Positions 1 to 9,642 of a stretch of 64,000 nucleotides of DNA are shown piece by piece. This DNA comes from Prevotella sp. MA2016 (lineage in GTDB: Bacteria > Bacteroidota > Bacteroidia > Bacteroidales > Bacteroidaceae), in assembly GCF_000619825.1 (NCBI RefSeq), contig NZ_JHUW01000008.1, positions 186,001 to 250,000 on the forward strand, written 5' to 3'. The notes under the pieces were generated by a model that was given only the letters and a program-made list of their open reading frames with translations, made no database searches and was not told the DNA's origin. A program made the translations under genes and the position numbers. Position 1 is the first letter of the stretch; every line of letters begins with the position of its first letter.

Positions 1-913
1 CGATAGCATTCAGTCCGATGTTACTCTCAAGCGCCGATGTGATCCACGAGCCGATGCCCATCTCACGCGCCGTGTCTATCCACTCCCTGCATCCGCTCAT
101 ACCACCATGCAGCGATGGCTTCAGGATGATATAGCGTGGTTTGATCATAGACAGCATGTGCTGTTTCATCTCAGGGTTGTTCACCCCTATCAGCTCCTCG
201 TCGAGGGCGATAGGCAGTGGCGACTCTCTGCAGAGGTCAGCCATATAGGCCCATTGTCCCTGTTTGATAGGTTGTTCGATAGAATGGATATTATATTGCG
301 ACAGCAGTTCAAGCTTATACAGCGCCTCGTCATACGTGAATCCGCCATTAGCATCCAGTCGCAGCTCCACCTCATGATGCGAGAAGCGATCGCGGATACG
401 CTTCACCAAGTCGAGTTCCTTGTCAAAGTCGATAGCACCAATCTTCAGTTTCACACAACGGAAGCCCAGCTTCAGTTTCTCCTCCATGCGCTGCAGCATC
501 TCCTCGTAGTTGCCCATCCACACCAGTCCGTTGATGGGGATACCCACCTCGCCACGTGCAAAAGCGGTATCAAAGAGTATATCACCCTTACCACCCTGTT
601 TGGCAGCTTGTAGCGAAAGCGCAGCCGACTCCAATCCAAACAACATCGAAGGATAGTCGCGCATGGCATCGATATCTATCTCACCTTTGGTGCAGAATGC
701 CTCGCAGAACGCATTCAGTTTAGCCTCATACTGCTCATCAGGCATGGCATCGCAACTCAAATCAGGCAGTGGAGCACACTCCCCCACGCCATGCCAATCA
801 CCATCCGAAAGATGAATGAGCCAAATCTTACGTGTTAAATACACCCCACGCGAAGTCCCCGCCGGCTGTTTAAAATGGAGCACTTTCGCAGACACATTAA
901 CTTTTATAGACAT
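1..913 (-). CDS. menC: o-succinylbenzoate synthase (MenC), 3' end cut by window edge
   Basis: Enolase-superfamily enzyme that dehydrates SHCHC to o-succinylbenzoate in menaquinone synthesis. Translation from the ATG at 913 begins MSIKVNVSAKVLHFKQPAGT and stays open to the window edge, about 304 codons. Visible motifs are VKLKIGA (KxK catalytic lysine), LRLDANGG (metal Asp), SIEQPI (metal Glu) and IALDEEL, in the order expected for the OSBS branch. It lies 57 bp downstream of menB on the same strand and is the last visible gene of the men operon. The C-terminus is missing because the window ends; nothing suggests a broken gene. Confidence 0.9.
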   Translation of the reverse strand, partial: MSIKVNVSAKVLHFKQPAGTSRGVYLTRKIWLIHLSDGDWHGVGECAPLPDLSCDAMPDEQYEAKLNAFCEAFCTKGEIDIDAMRDYPSMLFGLESAALSLQAAKQGGKGDILFDTAFARGEVGIPINGLVWMGNYEEMLQRMEEKLKLGFRCVKLKIGAIDFDKELDLVKRIRDRFSHHEVELRLDANGGFTYDEALYKLELLSQYNIHSIEQPIKQGQWAYMADLCRESPLPIALDEELIGVNNPEMKQHMLSMIKPRYIILKPSLHGGMSGCREWIDTAREMGIGSWITSALESNIGLNAI

Positions 914-970
914 AATATCTTTAACATGTTAATTTGTTACTCTGTCTTTAAAATAATACTATGTCTTTTC

Positions 971-1822
971 CTATGGCAGTTTCGGGTACTTTTTAAAGTT
1001 GGGTTTACGCTTTTCCAGGAACGCTTTGCCACCCTCTTGTGCTTCGTCTAGGAAGTAATAGAGCATCGTGCAGTCGCCTGCCAACTCCTGGATACCAGCC
1101 TGACCATCCAACTCTGCGTTGAGACCAGCCTTGATCATGCGCAGTGCCAGTGGCGAGCGTTCCATCATGGTCTCAGCCCATTCCACACACTCATCCTCCA
1201 GTCGTTCGATAGGCACCACCTTGTTCACCATCCCCATATCCTCAGCCTCCTTGGCCGAATACTGGCGACACATGAACCATATCTCTCGCGCCTTTTTCTG
1301 TCCCACGATACGCGCCAGATACGACGATCCGAAGCCCGCATCAAACGAGCCCACCTTAGGCCCAGTCTGTCCGAAGATAGCATTCTCCGAAGCAATGGTC
1401 AGGTCGCACACCAGGTGCAACACATGTCCACCACCGATGGCATAACCATTCACCATGGCAATCACCGGTTTGGGCAGACGTCTTATCTGCATCTGCACGT
1501 CGAGCACGCTCAGTCGCGGCACACCTGCTTCATCCACATAGCCGCCACGCCCTTTCACGTGCATGTCGCCTCCCGAGCAGAAGGCATGCTTCACGTCGGC
1601 CAGCGTCTTTCCTTCGGGCACCTCACTCATGGCACCCGTCAGCAGCACCACGCTGATGTTCTGCATCTCGCGCGCCATAGCAAAAGCCTGACTCAGCTCC
1701 CAAGTGGTCTTGGGGGTGAAAGCGTTGCGATAACGCGGACGGTTGATGGTTATCTTAGCGATACCATTATACTCTTCGAATAAAATCTCCTCAAACTTTC
1801 TTATCGTTTGCCAATTTCTCAT
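971..1822 (-). CDS. menB: 1,4-dihydroxy-2-naphthoyl-CoA synthase (MenB)
   Basis: Crotonase-fold enzyme that cyclises o-succinylbenzoyl-CoA to DHNA-CoA. The 283-residue product carries [11 protein letters not shown] near the N-terminus, the oxyanion-hole segment [14 protein letters not shown] in the middle, and [20 protein letters not shown], which is diagnostic for MenB rather than generic enoyl-CoA hydratases. The chosen ATG (1822) gives [20 protein letters not shown], in line with family N-termini, and overlaps the end of menD by 32 bp, so translation is probably coupled. Length is normal for the family. Confidence 0.96.
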   Translation of the reverse strand: MRNWQTIRKFEEILFEEYNGIAKITINRPRYRNAFTPKTTWELSQAFAMAREMQNISVVLLTGAMSEVPEGKTLADVKHAFCSGGDMHVKGRGGYVDEAGVPRLSVLDVQMQIRRLPKPVIAMVNGYAIGGGHVLHLVCDLTIASENAIFGQTGPKVGSFDAGFGSSYLARIVGQKKAREIWFMCRQYSAKEAEDMGMVNKVVPIERLEDECVEWAETMMERSPLALRMIKAGLNAELDGQAGIQELAGDCTMLYYFLDEAQEGGKAFLEKRKPNFKKYPKLP

Positions 1823-3485
1823 TTTTCAACAGATTATAATATGATTTGATAACACGCTCGTCCTCCTCAGAGTCGGTAAACACCTCCAGCAGCACTGGGC
1901 GTGTTGATTTCTTGTTCAGCAGAGAGTCGATACCCTTTTTCATCTCCTCCATATTCGTAGCCTTCATATAGCGGATATTGTTTTCCTTGCAGATACCCTG
2001 TGCCGTGGTCTGATGCTGAGCTGCCACAAACTTATCGCGCGCCGGACTCTTCTCCAGTCCCTTCAGCATGTTGAAGATAGCTCCCTTGCCATTATTCAGC
2101 AGCACGATATGCAGGTTACCATTCAGGTTCTGGTTCCACAGCGCGTTCTGGTCGTAGAAGAAACTCAGGTCGCCCAGCACGCACAGCACCTTCTCGTCGC
2201 CAGTCACCACCGAACATCCAGCCGCTGTAGAGAGCGAGCCGTCGATACCGTTCACACCACGGTTGCAGAACACATAGTGATGTGCAAAGATGTTAGCCAT
2301 TCGGATAGGACTGCTGTTACCATAGTGGATATAGCGATAGATAGCCTTGCCCAGTTTCTCCTCCAGGTATTTCACGGTAGCCATCTGCGAGTATTCAGGT
2401 TGGAATTTCATGGCCCGATAGGCAGCCAGACGTGTGGCCTGATCCCAGCGCGCCTTGAAGGTAGCTGTAGAGCTGATGGCCTTATAGCGCACTGCGTCCA
2501 CCAGGTCGTCGATCACATCCGCCGGACTACCCTCAATCACGCCATACAGCTGCATCGAGGTGTCGTGGATGCTACCATCCTCAGTAATCGCCCACACATG
2601 CACATCCTTCAATCCGCGCAACCATTGCTTGAAACGTTTGCTCACCAGCGTGTCGCCCACGTAGAGCACAAAGTCAGGCTGATAGGCAGGGTTATCCCCC
2701 AGCACATGTATCACCTCATCAAAGTTGGTACTGCCGTTACCCACGCTCAGTGCCTCGTGCACCACCACCGCACACTGCGATAGCATGAACAGTTCCTGCG
2801 GAATCAGCTCACCTGTTGACAGCTGTCCTATCACCACCATCGGCTTCTTGGCCACCGCAAACTGCCCGGCACACTCCAGTGCTATCAGCGACTGGTTGCT
2901 GCGTGGTGGCAGCAACTGTATCACGCGCTCCTTAGGCAACTCCTTGACATTATATTCAAACAATGGCTCAGAGATGGGCACATTGATATGCACAGGTCCG
3001 TTTCCATGATGACTTGTCTCGTTCAGCGCCTCGTTCACCAGTCGATTGCAATACCAGTGCATCTCGTCGTTGTTATCTACCTCAGGCAGCGACACGGCTT
3101 TTTTCACAAATCGTCCCAGTGCATCCCGCTGTGGCAGCGTCTGCCCATCCAACTGGTCGATCCACTGTTCAGGTCTGTCGCCAGATATCACCACCAGCGG
3201 CATGTGCTGATAGTAAGCCTCAGCCACCGCCGGTGCCAGATTCAGCAGCGCCGTACCACTGGTGACGCACACCACCACCGGGCGATGCACCACCTGCGCG
3301 ATACCCAAGGCATAAAAGCCAGCACTACGCTCATCCGTCACGGGATAGCATGTGATGTCAGGGCACTCATTCAGGTTATGAACTATAGCCGAGTTACGAC
3401 TACCGGGACATACCACGGCATATCTCACGCCATGCGCTACCAACAAGCTTGTCAGTATGTTTACGTTTTCTTTACTACTATACAT
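1791..3485 (-). CDS. menD: SEPHCHC synthase (MenD)
   Basis: Thiamine-diphosphate enzyme that adds 2-oxoglutarate to isochorismate, the first committed menaquinone step. The product has 564 residues. The N-terminal Pyr domain shows [11 protein letters not shown] and [12 protein letters not shown] (the Glu that activates ThDP). The C-terminal PP domain shows [14 protein letters not shown], the Mg-ThDP motif. Its start overlaps menF by 8 bp and its end overlaps menB by 32 bp, so the genes form a tight operon. Full length, no disruption seen. Confidence 0.96.
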   Translation of the reverse strand: MYSSKENVNILTSLLVAHGVRYAVVCPGSRNSAIVHNLNECPDITCYPVTDERSAGFYALGIAQVVHRPVVVCVTSGTALLNLAPAVAEAYYQHMPLVVISGDRPEQWIDQLDGQTLPQRDALGRFVKKAVSLPEVDNNDEMHWYCNRLVNEALNETSHHGNGPVHINVPISEPLFEYNVKELPKERVIQLLPPRSNQSLIALECAGQFAVAKKPMVVIGQLSTGELIPQELFMLSQCAVVVHEALSVGNGSTNFDEVIHVLGDNPAYQPDFVLYVGDTLVSKRFKQWLRGLKDVHVWAITEDGSIHDTSMQLYGVIEGSPADVIDDLVDAVRYKAISSTATFKARWDQATRLAAYRAMKFQPEYSQMATVKYLEEKLGKAIYRYIHYGNSSPIRMANIFAHHYVFCNRGVNGIDGSLSTAAGCSVVTGDEKVLCVLGDLSFFYDQNALWNQNLNGNLHIVLLNNGKGAIFNMLKGLEKSPARDKFVAAQHQTTAQGICKENNIRYMKATNMEEMKKGIDSLLNKKSTRPVLLEVFTDSEEDERVIKSYYNLLKNEKLANDKKV

Positions 3486-4530
3486 ATAAAAGTTTTTTCA
3501 TTGTTTCCATTTTTGCTTCCGTTTCCTGCCACTCCTGCAGCTCCACACTGTCCTTCAACAGTCCTCCGCCCGCATAGAGATGACACGTGCCGCCCTCGAT
3601 GTTCATGCATCTCAGCGACACATAGAGATGAGTTTCCTCCTGTCCCAGAGGTCCCATAAACCCGCTGTAATATCTGCGCGGCGTATGCTCGTTTTTCACG
3701 ATAAAGCTAAACGTCTCGCGCTTAGGCAGTCCGCACACAGCAGGTGTGGGATGCAGCACCTGTAGCACGTCGCCCACCCGTGTATTCTGATTAAGTTTGA
3801 ATGTGAAGTCGCTCCTCAGGTGCACCAGGTTGGCAGCCCTCACTGTGCGGGGCCCCTCCTCCTTAAAGTCACCTGTAAACTGCTCCAGGCATTCCGTGAT
3901 ATATGTAGCCACGATGCGCTGTTCCTGAATATTCTTGGTACTCCAAGTCAGCGTTTCTCCTTCCCCGTTCAGCTGTTCGCCCTCCAGTTTCATGGTACCA
4001 GCCAGTGCGATGGTTCTCCAGTCGTTGCCATGTCCATCCAGCAGAATCTCAGGCGTAGCTGTCAGCCAGCATCCACTCTGTGGTGTGTCCACCAGTGCGA
4101 TAAACAAGCGTGGGTAGCGCTGGCAAGCCCTATAAAACAGGTCCATAGGCGTCACGCCGCCCGGCATCTTCTCGTCTGCGCATCGTGCCAGCACGATCTT
4201 GCGGAACTTATCAGCCTCCAGCTGGGAGTGATAGTTAGCAAAATCCACCCGATAATAATCAGCCCCCTTATTTTTGTTTCTTATGTTCTTATTATCAAAA
4301 AAAACGTTCTTATTATCTAAAGAAACCTTATCATCTAAAGAAACCTGCTCCGGCTCACCCTGTATCAAAACCACAGGCTGATCAGCCTTTATCTCGAACG
4401 GAGCCACCACAAATCCCTGCTTGCCGTTCAGCTCAGCCAGCGACTGCAGTTCTATGGGGTCTCCTTCCGATTGTTTAATCAGAGTAGCGTGATCTTCATG
4501 GGGTAATCGGTATATTGCGTATGCGCTCAT
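3478..4530 (-). CDS. menF: isochorismate synthase (MenF)
   Basis: Chorismate-utilising enzyme that isomerises chorismate to isochorismate for menaquinone. The 350-residue product has the family C-terminal blocks: IVLARC, TIALAGTMK, TPAVCGLPKRE, YYSGFMGPLG and YAGGGLLKDS. It sits between the thioesterase gene (1-bp overlap) and menD (8-bp overlap). A low-complexity stretch near residues 64-90 (SLDDKVSLDNKN, then FDNKNIRNKNKG) is encoded by short imperfect DNA repeats at about 4268-4345. It lies before the conserved catalytic domain, so activity is probably retained. Confidence 0.94.
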   Translation of the reverse strand: MSAYAIYRLPHEDHATLIKQSEGDPIELQSLAELNGKQGFVVAPFEIKADQPVVLIQGEPEQVSLDDKVSLDNKNVFFDNKNIRNKNKGADYYRVDFANYHSQLEADKFRKIVLARCADEKMPGGVTPMDLFYRACQRYPRLFIALVDTPQSGCWLTATPEILLDGHGNDWRTIALAGTMKLEGEQLNGEGETLTWSTKNIQEQRIVATYITECLEQFTGDFKEEGPRTVRAANLVHLRSDFTFKLNQNTRVGDVLQVLHPTPAVCGLPKRETFSFIVKNEHTPRRYYSGFMGPLGQEETHLYVSLRCMNIEGGTCHLYAGGGLLKDSVELQEWQETEAKMETMKKLLYV

Positions 4531-4943
4531 TATTTCTTCTGCTTTATTACGTAGTTAGTCACTCGCACGCTCGATATCAGTTCACCTGCAGTGTCTTTGA
4601 TATCCACATTCCACACGTGCAATGTTTTTCCTTTGTGCAACATTTTAGCGTAGGCAGTCACGGTATCCCCCTCTGCCACCGCTTTCACATGGCTTCCACT
4701 CACCTCAATACCCACACAGGCACATCCAGGGCAGAGTGCCGACGATGCCACCCCAGCCAGATTCTCAGCCAGAGCCAGCGACGCGCCCCCACTCAAAAAA
4801 CCAAAAGGTTGGCGATTTCGCTCGTCAACTTTCATTTTTGCCAAACAAGTATCAGCCTCGGGAGTAGAAATAAATTCCATCCCGAGGGCCGTACTTAAAT
4901 TTGGTTTCTCATTAATTATTTCCTTAATCTTATCTATATTCAA
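4530..4943 (-). CDS. hotdog-fold thioesterase, probable DHNA-CoA thioesterase (MenI-like)
   Basis: The 137-residue single hotdog domain is of the PaaI/YdiI type. The central segment FGFLSGGASLALAENLAG has the helix and acidic residue placement typical of hotdog thioesterases; GTA-like strands follow (GDTVTAYAKMLHKGK, then TLHVWNVDIKD). It overlaps menF by one base and lies inside the men operon, so hydrolysis of 1,4-dihydroxy-2-naphthoyl-CoA is the natural role. Family membership is clear; substrate is inferred from position only. Confidence 0.85.
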   Translation of the reverse strand: MNIDKIKEIINEKPNLSTALGMEFISTPEADTCLAKMKVDERNRQPFGFLSGGASLALAENLAGVASSALCPGCACVGIEVSGSHVKAVAEGDTVTAYAKMLHKGKTLHVWNVDIKDTAGELISSVRVTNYVIKQKK

Positions 4944-4969
4944 TTTTTTATTCTTTTATTTTTTTATTT

Positions 4970-5950
4970 TTACTTAAACAGCGAGTACTCCGCCACGCTC
5001 CATGCCAAAGCACTTGCGCCCAGCACGTCTCTCTCTCTGTTATCAAGTTTCGAAATAAGAATCTTCACCTTACCTCTCAGATTGCCAAACACATGTTTCT
5101 CAAACGCTTCGCAGGTGGGGTCCAGCAGCCATTTGCCAGCTCGCGAGATACCCCCCGTCAGGATGATAGCCTCAGGGTCCACTATCGAGGCATAGTTAGC
5201 CAGCGCCAGTCCCAATATCTCACCCGTACGTTTATACACCTCTATAGCCATCTCGTCGCCCACATCGCAGCACTCTTTGATGGTGCGTGGCGACAACTTT
5301 TCCAGCGATCTCATCATCGAAGGCGCATCACTCTCAGCCATCAGCTCCTTAGCGGTATTAATGATACCTGCTGCACCAGCATACGCCTCCAGACATCCCT
5401 CTTGTCCACAGCCACATTTGCGTCCGTGACTCACCACACAGGTATGTCCAAACTCACCTGCATAGCCGTTATGCCCCTGGTGGTCGCTGCCAGCCGAGAA
5501 GAAGCAGCTACCCAGCCCCACGCCCATACTCAGGATGATAAAGTTCTTCATACCATGCGCACATCCGAAGGTAAATTCACCCAGGGCCGACACATGCGCA
5601 TCGTTCGACAATCCCACAGCCAGTCCGATACGATCTCTCAGCATGGCCGACAGGGGGACGATGCCTTTCCAAGGCAGGTTAGCAGCATTCTCGATACAGC
5701 CCGACACCGGACTCGCACTTGGCGAGCTCACGCCGATAGAGCGGATGGTTTCGTATCCCCCGTTAGCCTCCACCAGCTTCACGATCTTATCGCTCAGGGC
5801 TGTCACATAGTTGTTCACATCTTGATAGTCCGAAGTCAGAAACGACTCCTCAGCAAGAATATTACCACGAATATCCACGATGGCATAAGTAGTCATCTCA
5901 TTGCTGATGTCAACACCTACCACTTTTGTTTTAATCTGATACTCCTCCAT
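4970..5950 (-). CDS. ROK-family sugar kinase (glucokinase-like)
   Basis: Cytoplasmic ROK kinase of 326 residues, presumably phosphorylating a hexose with ATP. The N-terminal phosphate-binding motif is VVGVDISNEMTTYAIVD. The ROK zinc site is seen as GHTCVV followed by CGCGQEGCLEAYAGAAG around residues 166-195, and a second sugar/ATP segment is IILTGGISRAG. It is the first gene after a good promoter and lies 26 bp upstream of the MenI-like gene, so it probably leads the men operon transcript. Substrate cannot be fixed from sequence; glucose is the usual guess. Confidence 0.88.
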   Translation of the reverse strand: MEEYQIKTKVVGVDISNEMTTYAIVDIRGNILAEESFLTSDYQDVNNYVTALSDKIVKLVEANGGYETIRSIGVSSPSASPVSGCIENAANLPWKGIVPLSAMLRDRIGLAVGLSNDAHVSALGEFTFGCAHGMKNFIILSMGVGLGSCFFSAGSDHQGHNGYAGEFGHTCVVSHGRKCGCGQEGCLEAYAGAAGIINTAKELMAESDAPSMMRSLEKLSPRTIKECCDVGDEMAIEVYKRTGEILGLALANYASIVDPEAIILTGGISRAGKWLLDPTCEAFEKHVFGNLRGKVKILISKLDNRERDVLGASALAWSVAEYSLFK

Positions 5951-6004
5951 ATTTCAGTTCTTGATTGTTTCTTGTTCCATCCAAGTGTTCTCAGTTATCA
6001 GCCA

Positions 6005-6036
6005 CAAATATATACTTTTTTCTGAGACTGAGCAAA
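6005..6036 (-). promoter_or_regulatory. Bacteroidota promoter for the ROK-men operon
   Basis: On the minus strand a TTTG (-33) at 6036-6033 is followed after 20 nt by TATATTTG at 6012-6005, matching the Bacteroidota sigma-ABfr form TTTG-N19-21-TAnnTTTG. The ROK start codon is 55 bp downstream. It lies back to back with the lysS promoter. Confidence 0.7.
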
Positions 6037-6071
6037 TCTTTCCCACTTTTTTTGCAAATATTTACCCTAAT

Positions 6072-6103
6072 CTTGCATTTTTCGCGAGAAATTTGTAACT
6101 TTG
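6072..6103 (+). promoter_or_regulatory. Bacteroidota promoter for lysS-gpsA
   Basis: CTTG at 6072-6075 (one mismatch to the -33 TTTG), then 20 nt, then TAACTTTG at 6096-6103 as the -7 box. The lysS ATG is at 6137, which gives a short leader of roughly 27 nt. Confidence 0.65.
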
Positions 6104-6136
6104 CACCCATAAAATTGAAATATTCGAATATTAAAG

Positions 6137-7894
6137 ATGAACATTTTAGAGTTAAGCGAACAAGAAATCGGAAGGCGTCAGAGCCTTCAGGAGTTGCGTG
6201 CTATGGGCATCAACCCATATCCCGCCGCCGAATATCCTGTCAATGCGTGGAGTACAGATATCATTGAAAACTTTGAAGACCTGCCCGAGGAAGTGGCAGC
6301 CACACCCGAGAACAGCCGCATGGTGAGCATCGCCGGTCGTATCATGAGCAAGAGCATCATGGGTAAGGCCGCATTTGCCAAGCTGCAGGATTCTAAAGGC
6401 CGCATTCAGGTTTACGTACAGCGCGATTCTATTTGCCCCGACGAGAATAAGGACTTATATAATATAGTATTTAAGAAGCTGTTGGACCTTGGCGACTTCA
6501 TTGGCGTGAAGGGTTACGTGTTCCGCACCAAGACTGGTGAGATCAGTGTTCACGTGATGGAGCTTACTGTGCTCAGCAAGAGTCTGAAGCCCCTGCCAGT
6601 GGTTAAGACCGATGCCGACGGCAAGGTATATGATGCCTTCGACGACCCCGAGCTGCGCTATCGTCAGCGCTATGTCGACCTTATCGTCAACGCCGGCGTC
6701 AAGGACACCTTCCTCAAGCGTGCCACCATCATCCGCACCCTGCGCAGCATTCTCGACAATGCTGGCTATACTGAGGTTGACACCCCTATCCTGCAGAACA
6801 TTGCCGGTGGTGCTTCGGCCCGTCCGTTCATTACCCACTTCAATGCCCTCAATCAGGACATGTACATGCGTATCGCCACCGAGCTTTACCTGAAGCGCCT
6901 TATCGTAGGTGGTTTCGAGGGTGTGTATGAGATGGGTAAGAACTTCCGCAACGAGGGTATGGACAAGACCCACAACCCCGAGTTCACCTGCATGGAGCTC
7001 TACGTGAGCTATAAGGACCTGCTGTGGGGTATGACCTTCACTGAGAACATGCTCGAGCAGATCTGTACCGCTGTGAATGGCAAGCCCGAGGTAGAGATTG
7101 ATGGCAATGTCATCTCTTTCCGCGCCCCATTCCGCCGCCTGCCTATCCTTGATGCTATTAAGGAGAAGACCGGTTTCGACTGCGATGGCAAGAGCGAGGA
7201 TGAGATTCGCGCCTTCTGCCTCTCTAAGGGTATGGATGTAGATGAGACCATGGGTAAGGGTAAGCTGATCGACGAGCTCTTCGGTGAGTTCTGCGAGGGC
7301 ACCTTCATCCAGCCCACCTTCATCACCGACTATCCCGTTGAGATGAGCCCCCTCACCAAGATGCACCGTTCTAAGCCCGGCCTTACCGAGCGTTTCGAGC
7401 TGATGGTGAATGGTAAGGAGCTGGCCAACGCCTACTCAGAGCTCAACGATCCTATCGATCAGGAGGAGCGTTTCATCGAGCAGATGAAGCTTGCCGACAA
7501 GGGCGACGACGAGGCGATGATTATCGACCAGGACTTCCTGCGCGCTCTGCAATATGGTATGCCACCAACCTTTGGTATCGGTATCGGTATCGACCGTCTG
7601 GTGATGCTGCTCACTGGTAAGTTTGCCATTGGCGAGGTGATGCTGTTCCCTCAGATGAAGCCCGAGAAGAAGATGCCTCAGTCGTCAGTAGCCGAGTGGG
7701 CCGAGATTGGTGTTCCCGAGGATATTGTGCCAGTACTCCGCAAGGCCGGTTTCAATCTGGTTCAGAACATCAAGGACGAGAAGCCCCAGGGCCTGCAGCA
7801 GAAGATAGGCGAAATCTTCAAGAAGTACAAGCTCGAGTTCCAGAAGCCTTCGGTAGATGAAGTAGCCGCCTGGATCGAAAAAGCAAACGTATAG
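6137..7894 (+). CDS. lysS: lysine--tRNA ligase, class II (LysS)
   Basis: Charges tRNA-Lys in the cytoplasm. The 585-residue protein has an N-terminal OB-fold anticodon-binding domain (SIAGRIMSKSIMGKAAFAKL), class II motif 2 (KNFRNEGMDKTHNPEFTCME) and motif 3 (GIGIGIDRLVMLLTG). After motif 3 there is an extra C-terminal domain of about 75 residues (from SVAEWAEIGVPEDIVPVL to the end), as in Bacteroidota LysS proteins. GpsA follows after 12 bp, probably on the same transcript. Codon use is GC-rich compared with the capsule loci. Confidence 0.97.
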   Translation: MNILELSEQEIGRRQSLQELRAMGINPYPAAEYPVNAWSTDIIENFEDLPEEVAATPENSRMVSIAGRIMSKSIMGKAAFAKLQDSKGRIQVYVQRDSICPDENKDLYNIVFKKLLDLGDFIGVKGYVFRTKTGEISVHVMELTVLSKSLKPLPVVKTDADGKVYDAFDDPELRYRQRYVDLIVNAGVKDTFLKRATIIRTLRSILDNAGYTEVDTPILQNIAGGASARPFITHFNALNQDMYMRIATELYLKRLIVGGFEGVYEMGKNFRNEGMDKTHNPEFTCMELYVSYKDLLWGMTFTENMLEQICTAVNGKPEVEIDGNVISFRAPFRRLPILDAIKEKTGFDCDGKSEDEIRAFCLSKGMDVDETMGKGKLIDELFGEFCEGTFIQPTFITDYPVEMSPLTKMHRSKPGLTERFELMVNGKELANAYSELNDPIDQEERFIEQMKLADKGDDEAMIIDQDFLRALQYGMPPTFGIGIGIDRLVMLLTGKFAIGEVMLFPQMKPEKKMPQSSVAEWAEIGVPEDIVPVLRKAGFNLVQNIKDEKPQGLQQKIGEIFKKYKLEFQKPSVDEVAAWIEKANV

Positions 7895-7906
7895 TATTTA
7901 GATAAA

Positions 7907-8902
7907 ATGTACGACTGCGGTAAGATAGCGATTATCGGAGGAGGCAGCTGGGCAACAGCCATTGCCAAGATTGTGGTGAGCCACACTCATCACATAGGTT
8001 GGTATATGCGTCGCGACGACCGTATCGAAGATTTCCGTCGCATGGGTCACAACCCCGCCTACCTCACCAGTGTCCATTTCAACATCGATGAGATCTATTT
8101 CGATAGCGATCTCAACCGTATTGCGCAGCAGTACGACACACTGGTGTTCGTCACCCCCTCTCCTTACCTCAAGAGTCACCTTAAGAAACTCAAGACGCGC
8201 ATTCGCGACAAGTTTATATTGACAGCTATCAAAGGTATCGTACCTGATGAGAATCTCGTATGTAGCGAGTATTTTCATCAGGTTTACGACGTACCTTACG
8301 AGAATCTCGCTTGCATTGGCGGTCCTTCTCATGCCGAGGAGGTAGCCCTCGAGCGCCTCAGCTACCTCACTGTGGGCTGTGCCGACCGTGAGAAAGCCCA
8401 GGCCTTCTGTGATGTTTTGTCCAGCGAGTATATCAAGACCAAGACCTCTACCGATGTTGTCGGCATCGAATATTCTTCCGTTCTGAAGAATGTCTATGCC
8501 ATCGCCGCAGGTATCTGCAGCGGTTTGAAGTATGGTGATAACTTCCAGGCCGTGTTGATGGCCAACGCCGTGCAGGAGATGAACCGCTTCCTTACAGCCG
8601 TTTATCCCCTCGACCGCAACGCTTACGACAGTGTTTATCTAGGCGATTTGTTGGTTACGGGTTACAGTAATTTCTCCCGCAACCGCACGTTTGGTACGAT
8701 GATTGGTAAGGGTTATAGTGTCAAGTCAGCTCAGATAGAGATGGAGATGATAGCCGAGGGCTATTTCGGCACCAAGTGCATGAAAGAGATCAATCGCCAT
8801 TGCCACGTCAACATGCCCATCCTCGATGCCGTATATAACATCCTCTACGAGCGCATCGCCCCCCAGATCGAAATCAAGCTCCTCACCGACTCCTTCCGCT
8901 AG
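7907..8902 (+). CDS. gpsA: NAD(P)-dependent glycerol-3-phosphate dehydrogenase (GpsA)
   Basis: Reduces dihydroxyacetone phosphate to sn-glycerol 3-phosphate for phospholipid synthesis. The 331-residue product has the Rossmann motif AIIGGGSWATAIAKIVV at the N-terminus, the central IGGPSHAEEV segment, and SSVLKNVYAIAAGICSGLKY with the catalytic lysine. The C-terminal block contains NFSRNRTFG and GYSVKSAQ. It lies 12 bp after lysS. Its last 19 bases and the bases just after its stop recur at 11814-11839. Confidence 0.95.
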   Translation: MYDCGKIAIIGGGSWATAIAKIVVSHTHHIGWYMRRDDRIEDFRRMGHNPAYLTSVHFNIDEIYFDSDLNRIAQQYDTLVFVTPSPYLKSHLKKLKTRIRDKFILTAIKGIVPDENLVCSEYFHQVYDVPYENLACIGGPSHAEEVALERLSYLTVGCADREKAQAFCDVLSSEYIKTKTSTDVVGIEYSSVLKNVYAIAAGICSGLKYGDNFQAVLMANAVQEMNRFLTAVYPLDRNAYDSVYLGDLLVTGYSNFSRNRTFGTMIGKGYSVKSAQIEMEMIAEGYFGTKCMKEINRHCHVNMPILDAVYNILYERIAPQIEIKLLTDSFR

Positions 8903-8925
8903 GAATGATCACTCAAACGGACCAC

Positions 8926-9513
8926 CTAACGCTCATAACGCTTCTCAATAACGCCCCAATCCACTATCTGCCACAAGGCAGCGAGATGATCGGGCCGACG
9001 GTTCTGATAATCGAGATAGTAGGCATGCTCCCAGACATCAAAAGTTAGCAACGGTTTCAAGCCCTTCTGCACAGGGTTGGCCGCATTCGTTTCCTGCGTG
9101 ACAACCAACTTACCGTCTTTGTCAGCAGAGAGCCACACCCATCCAGAACCAAACAACGTAGCCCCAGCTTTCTGGAATGTCTCCTTGAAAGCCTCAAACG
9201 AACCAAAGTCACGCACGATTGCCTCTGCCACCTTTCCGACAGGCTGATTGTCAGCCTTTGGCGCAGCAAACTGTCCGAAGTACAACTCATGATTCAGGAT
9301 CTGCCCAGCATTGTTAAGGATACCCCCCGTTGCCTGACAAACGATTTCTTCTAATGCCAGGTCGGCCATCGGATTTCCTTCCAGCAAACCATTCAGGTTA
9401 TTCACATAAGCCGCCAAGTGCTTCCCGTGATGAAAAGCAATCGTTTCGCGACTAATCACTGGCTCCAATGCATCTGGAGCATACGGCAATGCCATCAATT
9501 CAAACTTTCCCAT
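8926..9513 (-). CDS. sodB: superoxide dismutase, Fe/Mn family
   Basis: Cytoplasmic Fe/Mn superoxide dismutase, 195 residues from the ATG at 9513. Metal and active-site blocks are seen: ISRETIAFHHGKHLAAYV (first His ligands), LFGSGWVWL, and FDVWEHAYYLDYQN (Asp and His ligands). A longer reading from a TTG at 9543 is rejected because that codon lies inside the -7 promoter box. The gene converges on gpsA with 23 bp between stops. Fe or Mn preference cannot be decided here; the symbol follows the Bacteroidota convention. Confidence 0.93.
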   Translation of the reverse strand: MGKFELMALPYAPDALEPVISRETIAFHHGKHLAAYVNNLNGLLEGNPMADLALEEIVCQATGGILNNAGQILNHELYFGQFAAPKADNQPVGKVAEAIVRDFGSFEAFKETFQKAGATLFGSGWVWLSADKDGKLVVTQETNAANPVQKGLKPLLTFDVWEHAYYLDYQNRRPDHLAALWQIVDWGVIEKRYER

Positions 9514-9540
9514 ATCGTTTCCATTTATTGGTTTCGGTTG

Positions 9541-9571
9541 CAAATATACGAATTAATTTCTATCCACCAAG
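9541..9571 (-). promoter_or_regulatory. promoter of the superoxide dismutase gene
   Basis: On the minus strand CTTG (9571-9568), 19 nt, then TATATTTG (9548-9541). This fits the Bacteroidota promoter pattern and puts the transcript start just before the ATG at 9513, which supports that start. Confidence 0.6.
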
Positions 9572-9590
9572 AGATTTAAGAAAACTTATA

Positions 9591-9627
9591 AAAAAAAATG
9601 AGCCGTAAGCATTTCTGCCTGCAGCTC
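9591..9627 (-). terminator. rho-independent terminator upstream of the sod promoter
   Basis: Minus-strand stem GAGC...GCTC with an inner stem AGGCA/TGCTT capped by a GAAA tetraloop, followed by A and a run of eight Ts. It would end transcripts coming from the Panacea-domain gene before the sod promoter. Confidence 0.6.
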
Positions 9628-9642
9628 AATTCCTTTTTCCGC

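Noticed and set aside
2013..3659. Long plus-strand frames over menD and menF
   Set aside because: Shadow frames in GC-rich coding DNA; the minus-strand products are intact known enzymes.
6455..7366. 303-residue antisense frame inside lysS
   Set aside because: It is the mirror of a highly biased lysS coding strand; lysS is unmistakable and the antisense product is His/Leu/Val-rich with no domain.
8926..9543. 205-residue superoxide dismutase from a TTG start at 9543
   Set aside because: The TTG lies in the TATATTTG promoter box; family N-termini match the ATG at 9513.
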